A stretch of DNA of 64,000 nucleotides from Escallonia rubra (taxonomy: Eukaryota; Streptophyta; Magnoliopsida; Escalloniales; Escalloniaceae). The position numbers and the translations under genes are program-made. Location of the stretch: assembly GCA_033065855.1 (NCBI GenBank), contig JAVXUO010002884.1:620001-684000 (forward strand), read 5' to 3'. Of this stretch, positions 36,152 to 47,352 are shown in pieces. The notes under the pieces were generated by a model. The model searched no databases, was not told the origin of the DNA, and saw nothing but the letters and a program-made list of their open reading frames with translations. The stretch's first letter is position 1. Every line of letters begins with the position of its first letter.

Positions 36152-36582
36152 CAATAGCGGAGCCAGAAATTCTTTATAAGGTGGGCACCAAAATTTTAAA
36201 GATATCTTAACGTGTTCGGTTTAAAACTAATAAACACGAGGCTTACAATAAATTTCGCATTCTATCTATTGTACTTGCAATTTGCTTTGGACATTAAAAT
36301 CAATAAAGTATCCCTAAAAGGATTAGACATATTACTATATATTTATAGCGAAAAAAGTGGAAGTAAAACTAATTAATTTGTTGATTGTTATGTGGTAGGA
36401 ATAATCTTGTGTACCCTGAAAAAGAACATGGCTTCAAAAAAGTTATTGAAATCCATAAGTTTTCGGAGGGGCTTCAAAGTAACAAGACAATTAATATAAG
36501 ACTCATAGCACAAAGACTACTTCATGCCAAAGGGTGGAGGTGGGCATGTGCCCACTGTGCCACCCCCTTCCCTCTGCCACTG
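36152..36582. mobile_element. hAT-type MITE
   Basis: The ends CAATAGCGGAGCCAG and, in reverse complement, CAGTGGCAGAGGG match the CAGTGGCGGAGCC-type terminal repeat common in plant hAT elements. Flanks CTTGTATG (36144-36151) and CTTGTACA (36583-36590) agree at 6 of 8 positions, as expected for an aged 8-bp target duplication. The 431-bp interior has no transposase, so it is non-autonomous. Confidence 0.6.
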
Positions 36583-37089
36583 CTTGTACATGTATTTATT
36601 ATTGGCAATAATATAACTCTATTATAGCATTATGTTTATTTGAACACTTACTTATTATAGCACTATGTTTATTTGAACACTTACTAATATCGTTTGAAAA
36701 GACAGGACTTGGTGCCTCTGCTGACTTGCCACATATGCTGTTGTGGACTGTGTAACAAACTGAAACTTACTGCAATACATGACTGCATTTAGTTGTGCAC
36801 ACGATATATCTCTTTTAATCTGTTCCTTATAACTACTTTTGTGTTTCCTAGCTTCTACTTCTATTGGCTGCTATGGTATTTTTCTAGTTATTTTTCCTTA
36901 AAAGACCTTGGCTTCGCACTGATATATTTGGACACTATGCTGTTAGAAGAAAGAAAGCGTCAGACTGGGGGGAGCCATGCACACAGAGTATTCAAAAACA
37001 GCCAGAAACCCACCCAGACCAAAAATTTGTAGTAGGTCATCAATAAACTCTAGCACTGTACCTAATAAGGGTACCAATCACGTGACTAG

Positions 37090-37590
37090 ACGTTAAAGAG
37101 CATAAGTGTCTTAAGAATAATTGTTTCATCGCTAAGTTGGAACTTACCCTTCAAATAATGCTCCTTCATCTCCAGAGATATCCACCACACAAGGCACAGA
37201 GGAGCTGCCGTCCAGCCCTTACGAAGAGATTTCCGAACAGATCTGTGAGACCAGCTGTGTAACACATTTAACTCGTCTCGGCATAACCCAAGAATTACTA
37301 AAGATAGAAAAGAACAATGAAGAAGAAGGTGAATCACAGCCTCCTCCTCTTCAACACCTGTTGAACAATGATTTTGTTCCATTTTTTCAAGTTTTCCAGC
37401 GTCAGAATTTTTGCAAGGAGGCACGTAACCAAAGAAAGCCACCTTTGGAGTTGCATTTGCCTTCCAAACAAGCTTTTACGGGAAAACAGCCACTTGATCT
37501 AGAGAAATTAGATGATTATAATAGGAGCTAACCTCAAAATCATTTATTCCATTTCCACGGATCTTGTGCATTAATATGAATCTTAACAGT
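37090..37590 (-). mobile_element. LINE 3' fragment (zf-RVT region)
   Basis: A minus-strand frame reads NATPKVAFFGYVPP, then VEEEEAVIHLLLHCSF and CLVWWISLEMKEHYLKGKF. This is the order of the zinc-binding RT tail and terminal segment of plant L1-type LINEs. Stops and a shift interrupt it near 37470. It is antisense to the DEUBAD gene, within its presumed leader intron. Confidence 0.7.
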
Positions 37591-39493
37591 CTCTGAGTAT
37601 AGTTAGGATAGAGAATTACTTCCAACAGAGAGAATAGTGGACAGAGGCCAGAGGATGTGATGCGAGTAAGAATGAATTGAAAACGAGAGAACAAAGAAAT
37701 TAATAAGAAAAGGCAGATGAAGTGGGGAAAGGGACCTAGCACATAGCTTTTTGAAACACCCATATATATTCCATTTTGTTGGCTGATCTAGTTTCCACTC
37801 ACAAGGCCTTTGTTAGGCTTTGGGTATGCTAAAGCAGAGGAGATGAGATACTTATACCGTCAACTAGAATGAGAATAGTCGTGTTGATTCAGGAAAAGGA
37901 AAGCGCAGGCGAGGTTATGTTGATTTTGGTCATAAATCGAAGGTTAGAACCTATACTTGGAGAGCTCAGCTACCTCCTTAGATTGCTTCAGCTTTACGTC
38001 AATCACTGCTAGGTTGACTCTCCGTATTTTGTACCTCCTTCTTCCTTAGAACCCAAACGAAAGTATTCCAGTGGACTATACTTGAAGGGAAGTTTTGGGC
38101 GTGCCCACAGAGAAAAAGTTTCTCCTCTTATAAAGATTCAATTAGCCATATTTCTTTTTACCAAGTCAGCCAAAGCGTCTAAAAGAGGATCAATACATAT
38201 TTGGTCATTTTTCTTACAAATTATTTTGTCCCTTCTCTTCCACAAATTGGGTTGAAGTTAGAGGATCTCTCTGCTAGATTGTCACTTATACATTGAAATG
38301 GATATGCTTTATTTTAGCTGTGAAGGGTTTTGTGATTGAGATAAAGCTGTAAGTCTTATCTTGGAGACCTATTAGTTTCTTTATTGTAGTTGTACCATTC
38401 TGAATGGGTTTTGCGTTTGTAATAACGAAACAGGGATAACAAGATAAAAGAAGAAGAAGAAGAAGACATAGAATAACGATGCATTGCATTTATGGTTGGG
38501 TAATGTGCCACTCATATTTTACGTGCTGGTTACATACTGCTGGTTATAGTGCCAATTAAGATGCTTGGAATTTCATCTCTTTTGATATTTTTATTTTACA
38601 TTCATAAATCTACTGAGGGCCTTGATACATGTCTGTTATTTATCATCCTTGGATGATTGTGTAATGTGGAGCTAGAAGTGCTTGTGGCACCTGTGATGTT
38701 TCTGCTAGTTGTAGAACCACTCAGATATTCTCATGCTAGCATGAAAGATGGGTGGGTACCTCTGATCATGTATGACCTCCTTTTGCACCCTGTTTTCTGC
38801 GATGTGCTCTTTAGATGACGTGAGGATATAAAAGGGAAATATTAAAGAGGATGTTGGTTCTAGTTGTGCTGATCATATTGTTAAGCCATAAGGCAGTTTG
38901 ACTTTGTTTACTTGTTCGTGTAATATGTCGTCACCGTTTAGCTGGCATGCCGCTGTTTTAATAATTTGCGGGGAAATTAGTTTGAACTTTTATCCGCTTA
39001 CTTGCACGCACTGAACGTACTTATCGTCACGTGCCATTGGTATGAAAACTGACCTTGTAGATTACTGCCTTCTTGTATTACTTGGAAAGCGAGGGTACCC
39101 ACCTTATTACGGAGAAAGTAGTGTTACCTTATAGTTAATACAATGAAAGTGATTGCAATTTCTTGTGCAGTTTTGTGCTCAGATCATCTTAAGCAATCGC
39201 AGTCCGCTATAGTGCTGGTTATGTGATTATCTTGAAGGTTTTAGTGTTTTCTGATGTATATGAGCATTAGAAGCCACTTACTACTTTTGACACTTGGTAC
39301 ATAGAATGCACACTGTACATCAGGTACCGATGAACAGAGCTTTATTAGATGACAATACTTATGTAGGGAAAATATATTTGCTGGCTTTTCAGCATGCGCG
39401 TCTAGATGGAAACAGAATTTTGGTTGAGATCCAGATAGCATTGGGCTTTACATTTCAGTAGTGCGCCGGTCGAATTGTTGATACGTGATCTAA

Positions 39494-42400
39494 ATGGCAG
39501 CTGATCAGCGGAAGAAACGCTTGAATGCTTCCAGCATTGTCGGTTGTACTGCTCGGAAACAGTATAAAGTCAAAAAGAAGAAATTGGAACTACAACAAAG
39601 TTATTTGAACATGAGATCTAATATTTCTCTAGAGTGGGATGACAAAAAGAAGAATGTTGTTGCTAAGAGGGAGCAGATTAGTATTGCACAGAGAAACTTT
39701 CAGTTCATTGGTTCTGCTCCTAGTTGTTATAACACCTTGGCTGATGTTTTCTGTATTCCTCGGGAAATTTTTGATTTGAGAACTCTTACAGATGTGCTCT
39801 CGTATGAGGTAAGGACTATCAACGGTGATGCTCATTACATCTAGTTAAAGGTTCTTATTTCTGAATGTGTTATGCATTTATTTCATCGGTGCAGGTTTGG
39901 CAGACTCATTTATCTGAAACAGAGAGAAAGTCTCTGTCCCAGTTTTTACCTAAAGGAGCTGAGGCGCATAAAGTTGTTCAAGAATTGCTTGGCGGGGATA
40001 ACTTTCACTTCGGAAATCCCTTTCTGAAATGGCACGTGGTCTATTTATCAGTTGATAATGAGAAGATATGACTTACTATTGCAAATATTACAAAAAGAAC
40101 TTGCATGACTTTTAGTAATATGTTGAGCCTTGTTTCAGTTATTCGTGATATCGTGCTACATTACTTGATCGAATTTTTGAATAAATTTTTCTAGGACTCT
40201 TATAATATGGTTTTCAAAATCTATTCTCTAGCTTATGCTTTCTGATTGTGTGCATTTCTGCAAGGAATTTGATAATAATATATGTGCGGAGTGGACAAGT
40301 TGCGTGCATATTGGCGTGTATGGTCTTTTTTTTTTCTTTCTAAAAAAAATATAATAGGCAAATTCATTGAAGTATCTACCCCATGACGAAGTATCTTTTT
40401 GGTTTAAGTGAATCAGAATTGCAAGTTAATAAACATCGTAATCTTTGTTCATTGTGATGGTTAAGAGTGCTGAAAAATGGTTTTGCCGCTGCTCTTAGTT
40501 TCATGTACTGAATATCGTAGAACCTTCACCCATTTTCTTGCTTTCTTTTAATATTCTGCAGCTGGGATGTGAGATACAATGATAAGTTGAGAACACTACC
40601 CATGTATTCTTACAGTCTTAGAGAAAACTGTAATCTCTGCCTTTGAAATCTGAGTTGGTCAATATTTTTGGAAATCTATCCTTGCAGGAGTACCTCACTT
40701 TGTTCTGGAAGTCTTCATCCTGATGCTGTTCTTTATCAGGAACAGTTCTTCACGGCTAATAAGAAGGCGTACTATTCAGAGTTACGAAAGTATCATAACA
40801 AGTATGGACCATCTTTGGTGTTGCCTCTTCTTTTTTACGTAATTCTGAGATTCTGTTTTTCCTGTAAGAAGCATGATCTTGACTTTTCTTTGATCTTGCG
40901 TCAGTATGATTGAAGATCTGCAAATTTGGAAGGAAATATGGGCAAGCTGCAAGGATCCTGAAATAGAAATGGTGCAAAAGATATGCAGGTTGATTACATC
41001 TGTCTCTCCCCTCGCAAATAAATTGGCGAGTTCTTTAGGGCTGAAACTTTTTTAAGGAGTTTGGTGTTTGACATAATGCTTTGGTACTGCACTATATGGA
41101 ACAAACGCAGTGAAGAACACTTATTGGCTATTGCATGTCACAAGGATGTGATGCTCGATAGTGTTTCATTAGGACCCTGATATTCTAGCTTGAATTGTGA
41201 GTTTTCTCATATTTTTTGTGTGTGCGAGAAATGCAAAGCTCTGTAAGTGGAAATAGTTGATGAAGTTCATTTATATTGGATGTCTAATGCTTGTTTGCAA
41301 ATAGAATTGCCATACAGGGTGTTGCAATTAAGTACACGTGTAAAGTTCGTTTCTCTTTTCTTTCTTTCTTTCTTTCTTTTTGTTTTGCAGTGTTAAACTC
41401 TATTGATTGTTAACAATCATGGAAACTTCTTTCTATTGTATTTCTGTGTGTTTGGCATGCCTTCGGCTTTTATGTGATGGTACTGTGCACATATGCAACC
41501 AGTGCAGAATGCTCTAATTATGCTCAAACTAAGAACCCTTTTCTGTACTTCTTCTGTAATACGTTAGCATCTAAGATGTTTGTGATTGTGAGCTAATGCA
41601 TCATTTCTTTGAACGTCATGAATGATCATGTTGAATTCTGTTAAACTTTTTTATGTTCATCTGCACAAGTATTATGGTTGCAGATGATGTAACTCGGGGA
41701 TTTTTATCGACATTGTCATGGTTTGACCTTAAATGGGAGATTTGTTGTTGGTTATTCATTTATTTCGTTCCTTTTCGATGGCTATCCTGTCCTTAATGAT
41801 TGACGTGCAACCCCTTTTTGTTCAGCAGCTCAAATAAGCATCTTGGGAAAAGCAAGCCTTCTTGTGCAAATGAGGTCAGACTTTGTGACTATGATGAGAA
41901 TCTTGCTGCCACATCCGGATCTTGTTCTTCGGCTGTTGATGAAAAAGCATGTTGGAATCATAAGCCGAATATAACGACGATGGACGGAGAATTTCAAAGA
42001 AGGTACAAAGCTCTCTACAAAACGAAGTTATAGCATGTAATAATGGTAATTTGGTGCTTCTGCATATTGTTTCTTTGAATTTGAAAAGGTACTCAGGATC
42101 GTGATCCCTACACATGAAGTTGTAAGTTGTAAGTTGTAAGTTGTAAGTTCTATGGACTATGAGTTCTGTCTGATCTAACTAGTTGGTTTTCGTACCAGAA
42201 TCTGCAAAAATGATTTTATGGAGGGAAAATATGATAGTTCAGCGGACAGGCTTAAGATGGTTGCAAAACCTGGAAAGCTACAGAAGCGTAATATCCAGTG
42301 CAGTGACGGTTCCAAGTACATGTCGTATATCAAGGTTGTTAATTCAATGCTGTTTTAATGAATAGTTTGGTTGGAGTGTTTTTACTTGCCTATTGATCTC

Positions 42401-44801
42401 TTGGTCCTTATACATTGATCATTTGTTAAGTTGTAAAAGGTCTCTGCTTACGCCTTCAGCATGGTTTATCGTTTGGCCTAGCAGAGTAAAGTTCATGTCT
42501 CATTTTTGTCCCGCAGTCAAATAATTTCTGAATCCTTATTGATCATTGTTGTTTTCCAGGTTAGCAAAGAGCAGCATCAACTTGTTAAGAGCAGTATGAA
42601 ACATTCGAGCAATAGCATTCAGCCGAGGTCTCTTAACCATGTTTTAGGCAATCTTGATTCCTTTCATGTCCGGCCATATAAAGTATTTGAGGAAGAAGAA
42701 CGGCAGAAGTTGCACAGGCACTGGTTAGTGTGTTTGCAAAAGGATTTACTTGAAAGCTTCTATCACTATTTTCTGTGTGTGCACAAATATCAACTGTTGT
42801 TGTTACAGGTTGCATCTTGCAAACAGAGATCTTCCAGCAGGTTTTGCAAACTGGATAAGGCGGCAGTTAGAGAAACGGCAATTGACTGTGTCCCTGGGGC
42901 AAGAAATGAAAGAAAAGCTGAAATCTCTGAAGGAGGTTTGATTAGCTCTCCTTTTCTGTCATATGTTCTCATATGGGGAGGAAGTCTCACAATGTAGCAT
43001 GGACTTTCTGAATAATTATGCTTGTGTGGGTTTGTATCTGTTTTCTTTTGTTGCTTCAATATTTGACTTGCCAAAGCAAAATTGGTTGATCAGGACGAGA
43101 AAGAGAGCCCTTATAACATGCGATTGGAGAGCGAAGATACCAGAGCATCAGACCTGGAACCCACAAAAACAATAAAAGTTTGTTACTCTGCCCTGCCCTC
43201 TTGTGTTTTTAATGATCGTGGGTACCAGAGCCTGTTAATCTAGAAATATGTGTGCGCATTTGCTTAGATTATGCAAGTGCTCGAACATTCATGAATACAC
43301 TTGCCATTCCGTTTTTATTCTATTATATTATCTTCTTGCCTCTTATGCTAACTTGTCAAGTTAATTGGATGCCCAGGACGAGGATAGAGAAAAATCTGAT
43401 AGCTTGCTTCAGGAAAAGGGGGATTGTGAAGTAACAAGCCATGACTCTTCCATTATATTAGAGGTTTGTTTTACTGCTCTTTCTTTCTGAGTGTAGATGA
43501 GCCTATGAAATCAACCTTTGGGTTACTATTTTGGTGGTCAGGATGAAGAGGAGAACGCTGGCTGCATTTATCAGGAGCAGACAGAAAATGGATCAGCAAG
43601 CTGTGAATTGACCTTGGAAGATGAAAATGAGTCTTTTCCCCGATCCACACACAATCCCAATCTGCAGCAGATTAGTTTACTCGGTGATGTCCATGGTTGC
43701 AGCTCCATGAATTTCGATTCTGATAGTAACCATGCAGATGATGTACATCCTAATCTACCTGATTTTCCTGAAAATATAAACCTTGTGGATGGTCCGGCAA
43801 ATCAGGGAGTTCCAATCTCATCAGCGACCGACACTTGGCCGGGTGCTTATTACCATTCCACTCCCATAGGGCAAGAATATCCGTCCACCAGCCATTTGTC
43901 GCTTGGGCATCTGGATGTTATGGAACAGCAACCAGCTGCACTGATCGATTTGGAATCTGACATGCAGGAACATGATGCGGGGAAAGAGATAATGCAGGGG
44001 CACTCCACGGGTGATTCTTTCTTTCCTTACCCTAATCAAGACCGTCACGAGCTACTTCATTCGCTCTTTAAGGATCAGGGAAGTGTTCCTTACCATCACG
44101 AGCAGAGGCAGAAGGGGTTAGGTATATTTCCGGTGGCTAATCTAATGATTGAAGCTGGTCAATTCCCTGAGCATTTTCAGGAGCAGCTGCGCCCATCGAT
44201 GCCGTTTGAGATGAGGCAGAAGAGGTTGAATGATCTTTACATGCATCAGAACTTACAAGAGAACATGCTTTCTGATGTGGGTCGATTCCCAATCTCAAGG
44301 CAAGATCACTTCTTGCCCCGAAATATTCAGGATTGGGCTGCCCATACAGTCCACATGTCAGCACCTCCCCAGTCCCATTTGAATGTTGGAGAGTCGTTAA
44401 GTCAGAGTTGGTTTTCTGGTGATCTCCGAGCTTCACGCGAACTGGTTGGTCTGGAAGGTGCTGTTGGCCAAAATCAGAGCATTGGTGGGAACGCAACCAA
44501 TGCAGATCAGAGCCTCTTTAGTGTTCTACCTCACTATAATGGGTTACTTTCTGGTGCCCGTTATGAACAAATGGGCTCCACTGAAAGGTTTATTCAGCCC
44601 GCAAACTCTGTTGGGTTTGGTGGGGGTATTTCAGCAAGCGATCTGTTAACACGAGCAGCCAATCCACTTGATTACTTGAGTGGGCATGAAGCTGCTTCTG
44701 GCATGAAGACCAACAATCTAGGATGGGTGAGCTTGCCACATGAGAATTCTGCTTTACAGGATTCTATTAGTAAACAGTTTTTGAGGTCCTGGAATCATTA
44801 G
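39494..44801 (+). CDS. DEUBAD-domain protein, NFRKB/INO80G-like
   Basis: Eleven exons: 39494-39808, 39895-40031, 40688-40801, 40905-40988, 41829-42002, 42199-42334, 42560-42723, 42809-42935, 43094-43177, 43377-43463 and 43542-44801, giving 893 aa. TAA lies in frame directly before the ATG, fixing the start. Residues 1-60 are Lys/Arg-rich. The DEUBAD-type domain (about 75-190) contains ADVFCIPREIFDLRTLTDVL, VWQTHLSETERKSLSQFLP, LLGGDNFHFGNPFLKW and LHPDAVLYQEQ. A central basic helix (FANWIRRQLEKRQLTVSLG) follows. The 419-residue last exon is acidic then Gln/His/Asn-rich and looks disordered. In animals NFRKB is an INO80 remodeller subunit whose DEUBAD inhibits UCH37; a plant chromatin role is inferred. 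Intron 2 needs a GC donor (40032-40033). Exons 9-11 begin with the similar residues DEKE, DEDR and DEEE, suggesting exon duplication. Confidence 0.88.
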
Positions 44802-44998
44802 ATTTGCCTTTTATCCCCCCAGATGTGCCTAACGCGAACAGCCAATCCGCTTAATTACTTGAGTGGGCATGAAGCTGCTTCTGGCGTCAAGACCAACAAT
44901 CTAGGATGGGTGAGCTTGCCACATCAGAATTCTACTTTACAGGATTCTATGGTAAATGTTTCTTGAGGTCCTGGAATCATTAAGATTGCCTTTGATCC
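44650..44998 (+). repeat. Tandem duplication of the end of the DEUBAD gene's last exon
   Basis: About 170 bp of coding end plus early 3' UTR (from CGAGCAGCCAATCC near 44652, through the stop at 44799-44801, to the C-run at 44815) recurs about 182 bp downstream (44834-45000). The copy is close to 90% alike by eye. It carries a small deletion in the part matching the codons just before the stop and lies wholly after the functional stop, so it would be transcribed as 3' UTR. Confidence 0.9.
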
Positions 44999-47352
44999 CC
45001 TCCCCACCCCCTCTCTAATTAATTATCTTTGATCTGTGGAGAAGTGGGTTGCCAGTTTTGTGAGCTTAGTTTGAGGGATAAGTTATCTTATTCATGACCA
45101 TGCAACAGAAGCTTGTGGCTAATTTCTTCCTTCAGAGGCCAGAGAGTATACAAGCCGATCAACTTCAGTTTGTACATACGTATACAAGAGGTCTTTTAAT
45201 GCCATGTATATAAGTAGATTTTAGGTGGGATAGGCGGGCTTGAGTTATAGGGAGGTAGTAAGAGGCAGGGAATCTTTATTTTGATAGATCTTCCGTTCCC
45301 ATACCGTTTTCTTTAGAACTTCATTGTCCCTTTTTGAATTTGTTTAGAATATACAGAACTAGTAGAGGCAAATGCTTCTCTACATAATAATGCTGTTGTT
45401 CACTTTGCTCCAAATAACCATGGGCTCTTTTATTTCCTTGAGAAGCTCGATTTCTTTACATTCTCACGTCTACAATTTTTGACCTAGTAGAAGACGTTCT
45501 CATATGCAACATGACGATGTGATCATGGAACATGTAACTCTTTGCTATTCCATTTGCAGTTCGATTTTGCCCCGTATCGTAGCTGTCAGAAATGCTTTTC
45601 GACATTTGCTCTACTCTTTACTCGATCTCTATGTTGGTAGGATGACAAGCCAAGGAGAAGCTGTTTTCCTGTATGTGTTCGTTGGTTGTTTTTTGGGGAA
45701 CAAGAAAAGCAGTTAAATGTGCAAAGGGTAGGATTGCTAAAAATAGAAATGTCGGCAGAGGTTAATTTATTGATCGAGGAGACAAAGACAGGGGGGTGGG
45801 GTGGGGGTGGGGCAGCTAGCTGGGATGATGATTGGAGTGGTGTTATTGTCGTGGGGGATCGTTTTTCAAATACACGTCCGAGCGCTTGGATGAGATAATC
45901 GCCAATGACCACGTCTAGTAGGGCAAACAAACAAGTGGCAACAAAAAGCCAAGTTGGTCCATCTCGTGTGTACAACCCAACCCCATTCACAGATAGCCAA
46001 ATCGGTTGTATTCGAACTGTTCGTCCATCCCGGATAAAAGAAAGCACCTCTCTGTCCGTCTGTCTGTCTTACGACCCCAATACATTTGCGGACCAGTCTT
46101 TGACATCGTGACGTGCTCCACGTAGCGGCGACTAATACAATATCTAAATACGACAGAGAATATGATGCGAGGTAAAAGTTATTGCACAGAATATCACTTC
46201 CTTACGATCACACCATATGATCCACAAGGTAACGACAATCCAAATGATACCATTGAGCGGTGCAGCATGCCTAAGAATTGGCTGTTCTAACCACTGCGTG
46301 ATCTTGGACGTGCACGAAACGATCATCCAATAACTGGGAGCTGATGCTCATGTGTTTCAGTAAAGTAGAGACTGAGGAGGCACATATCAAAAGTATCAAA
46401 CGCTTGTTTTTGTGAGTTTCTACCGCAAACAGAAGATGCTGTCGGGTAAACTATCAAAGCAAAGTAATGATGTTAAGGGTAATCGCCAGAGTTTATGCCA
46501 TAAACAAAGAGAGAGACAAATATGCATTGAATGCCTCTCCAAATATCACGATTGAAGGAAGCATGGACTAAAAAGACTCCATCCTTTTCATGCGACCAAT
46601 AAGCAACATCAAGCAGTCCCGAACACACGAAGGCCTAGTGCCGGAGATATGAGTTGCTAAGCGAGGCGGGAGAGAAGAGAATTGGAAGTAAAATAAGGGA
46701 CTAGTTCTTTCTTTTGGTGTTTAAAAAATATATTGTCCAGTCCATCTTTTAACATTCTGGTTTATTAAATGAGAGAGTAACTATAGAAGGATATGACATT
46801 TCTTAGCTTCAAACAATTTTCGAATTCATTAACAATTGAACTCAACTTGTAAATTAAAAACTCAAGTAAGACCAGTATCACTCTTAACATTATAGTCTAG
46901 TCATCGTAACTGAGACCTTTTGATCCACCGGTACCAATACCGTCATCATCCATATAAAGTTTATCCAGAAGAAAGACAAAATTGTGCCCTGAGTAAAAGA
47001 AAAATCGGATTCATTTAGGATCGAGCCGACCCCAGAGAGAAGAATACAGGGTTAGTTAAGAGGTAACTGTGAGGTTTGTGGGTATTACAAGTTACAGCTC
47101 TTGAACAGTCTGTTTCTTCTCTCTTTAGTATCGCACACATTACAATTACAATTACAATAGAATAATACTCGTAAAAGCTGGTTTCTTGTGAAATGAATGC
47201 GAAAGGAATTCCCGTTCGAATTCCGAGAGGAAACCCCCACTCCCAATTTTAGAATCTCTACTGTTATAAGGGTTTTCATTCACTAATCACTATCTGTATT
47301 CATTCATAACTTTCAAGCCTTTGGAGGTGGAGGGTAGTGGATACAGAGAGCA
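44802..47352. other. Spacer: DEUBAD gene 3' flank and DUF3754 gene promoter
   Basis: The 3' UTR with a duplicated exon tail comes first. 45780-45830 is a G-rich run. A minus-strand frame at 45586-46047 and another at 46144-46326 (QWLEQPIL...IIWCDRK) vaguely resemble decayed retroelement tails but cannot be assigned. No gene is supported. The start of the DUF3754 gene is at 47353. Confidence 0.5.

Larger units (their letters stand above)
35281..39493 (+). promoter_or_regulatory. Promoter and probable intron-split 5' leader of the DEUBAD gene
   Basis: About 35520-35680 is rich in CA and then CT dinucleotides. It is followed by a leader-like stretch with a possible donor (GAGGTATTG near 35779), suggesting a non-coding first exon about 3.7 kb upstream of the ATG at 39494. 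The intervening DNA carries a hAT-type MITE (36152-36582), a 31-bp direct duplication (36622-36683) and a LINE fragment (37090-37590). No long coding frame of its own was found. RNA evidence would decide the leader structure. Confidence 0.35.

Noticed and set aside
45586..46047. 153-codon minus frame between the DEUBAD and DUF3754 genes
   Set aside because: It reads like a membrane segment followed by low-complexity sequence. No family or splice partners found, so it is left as spacer.
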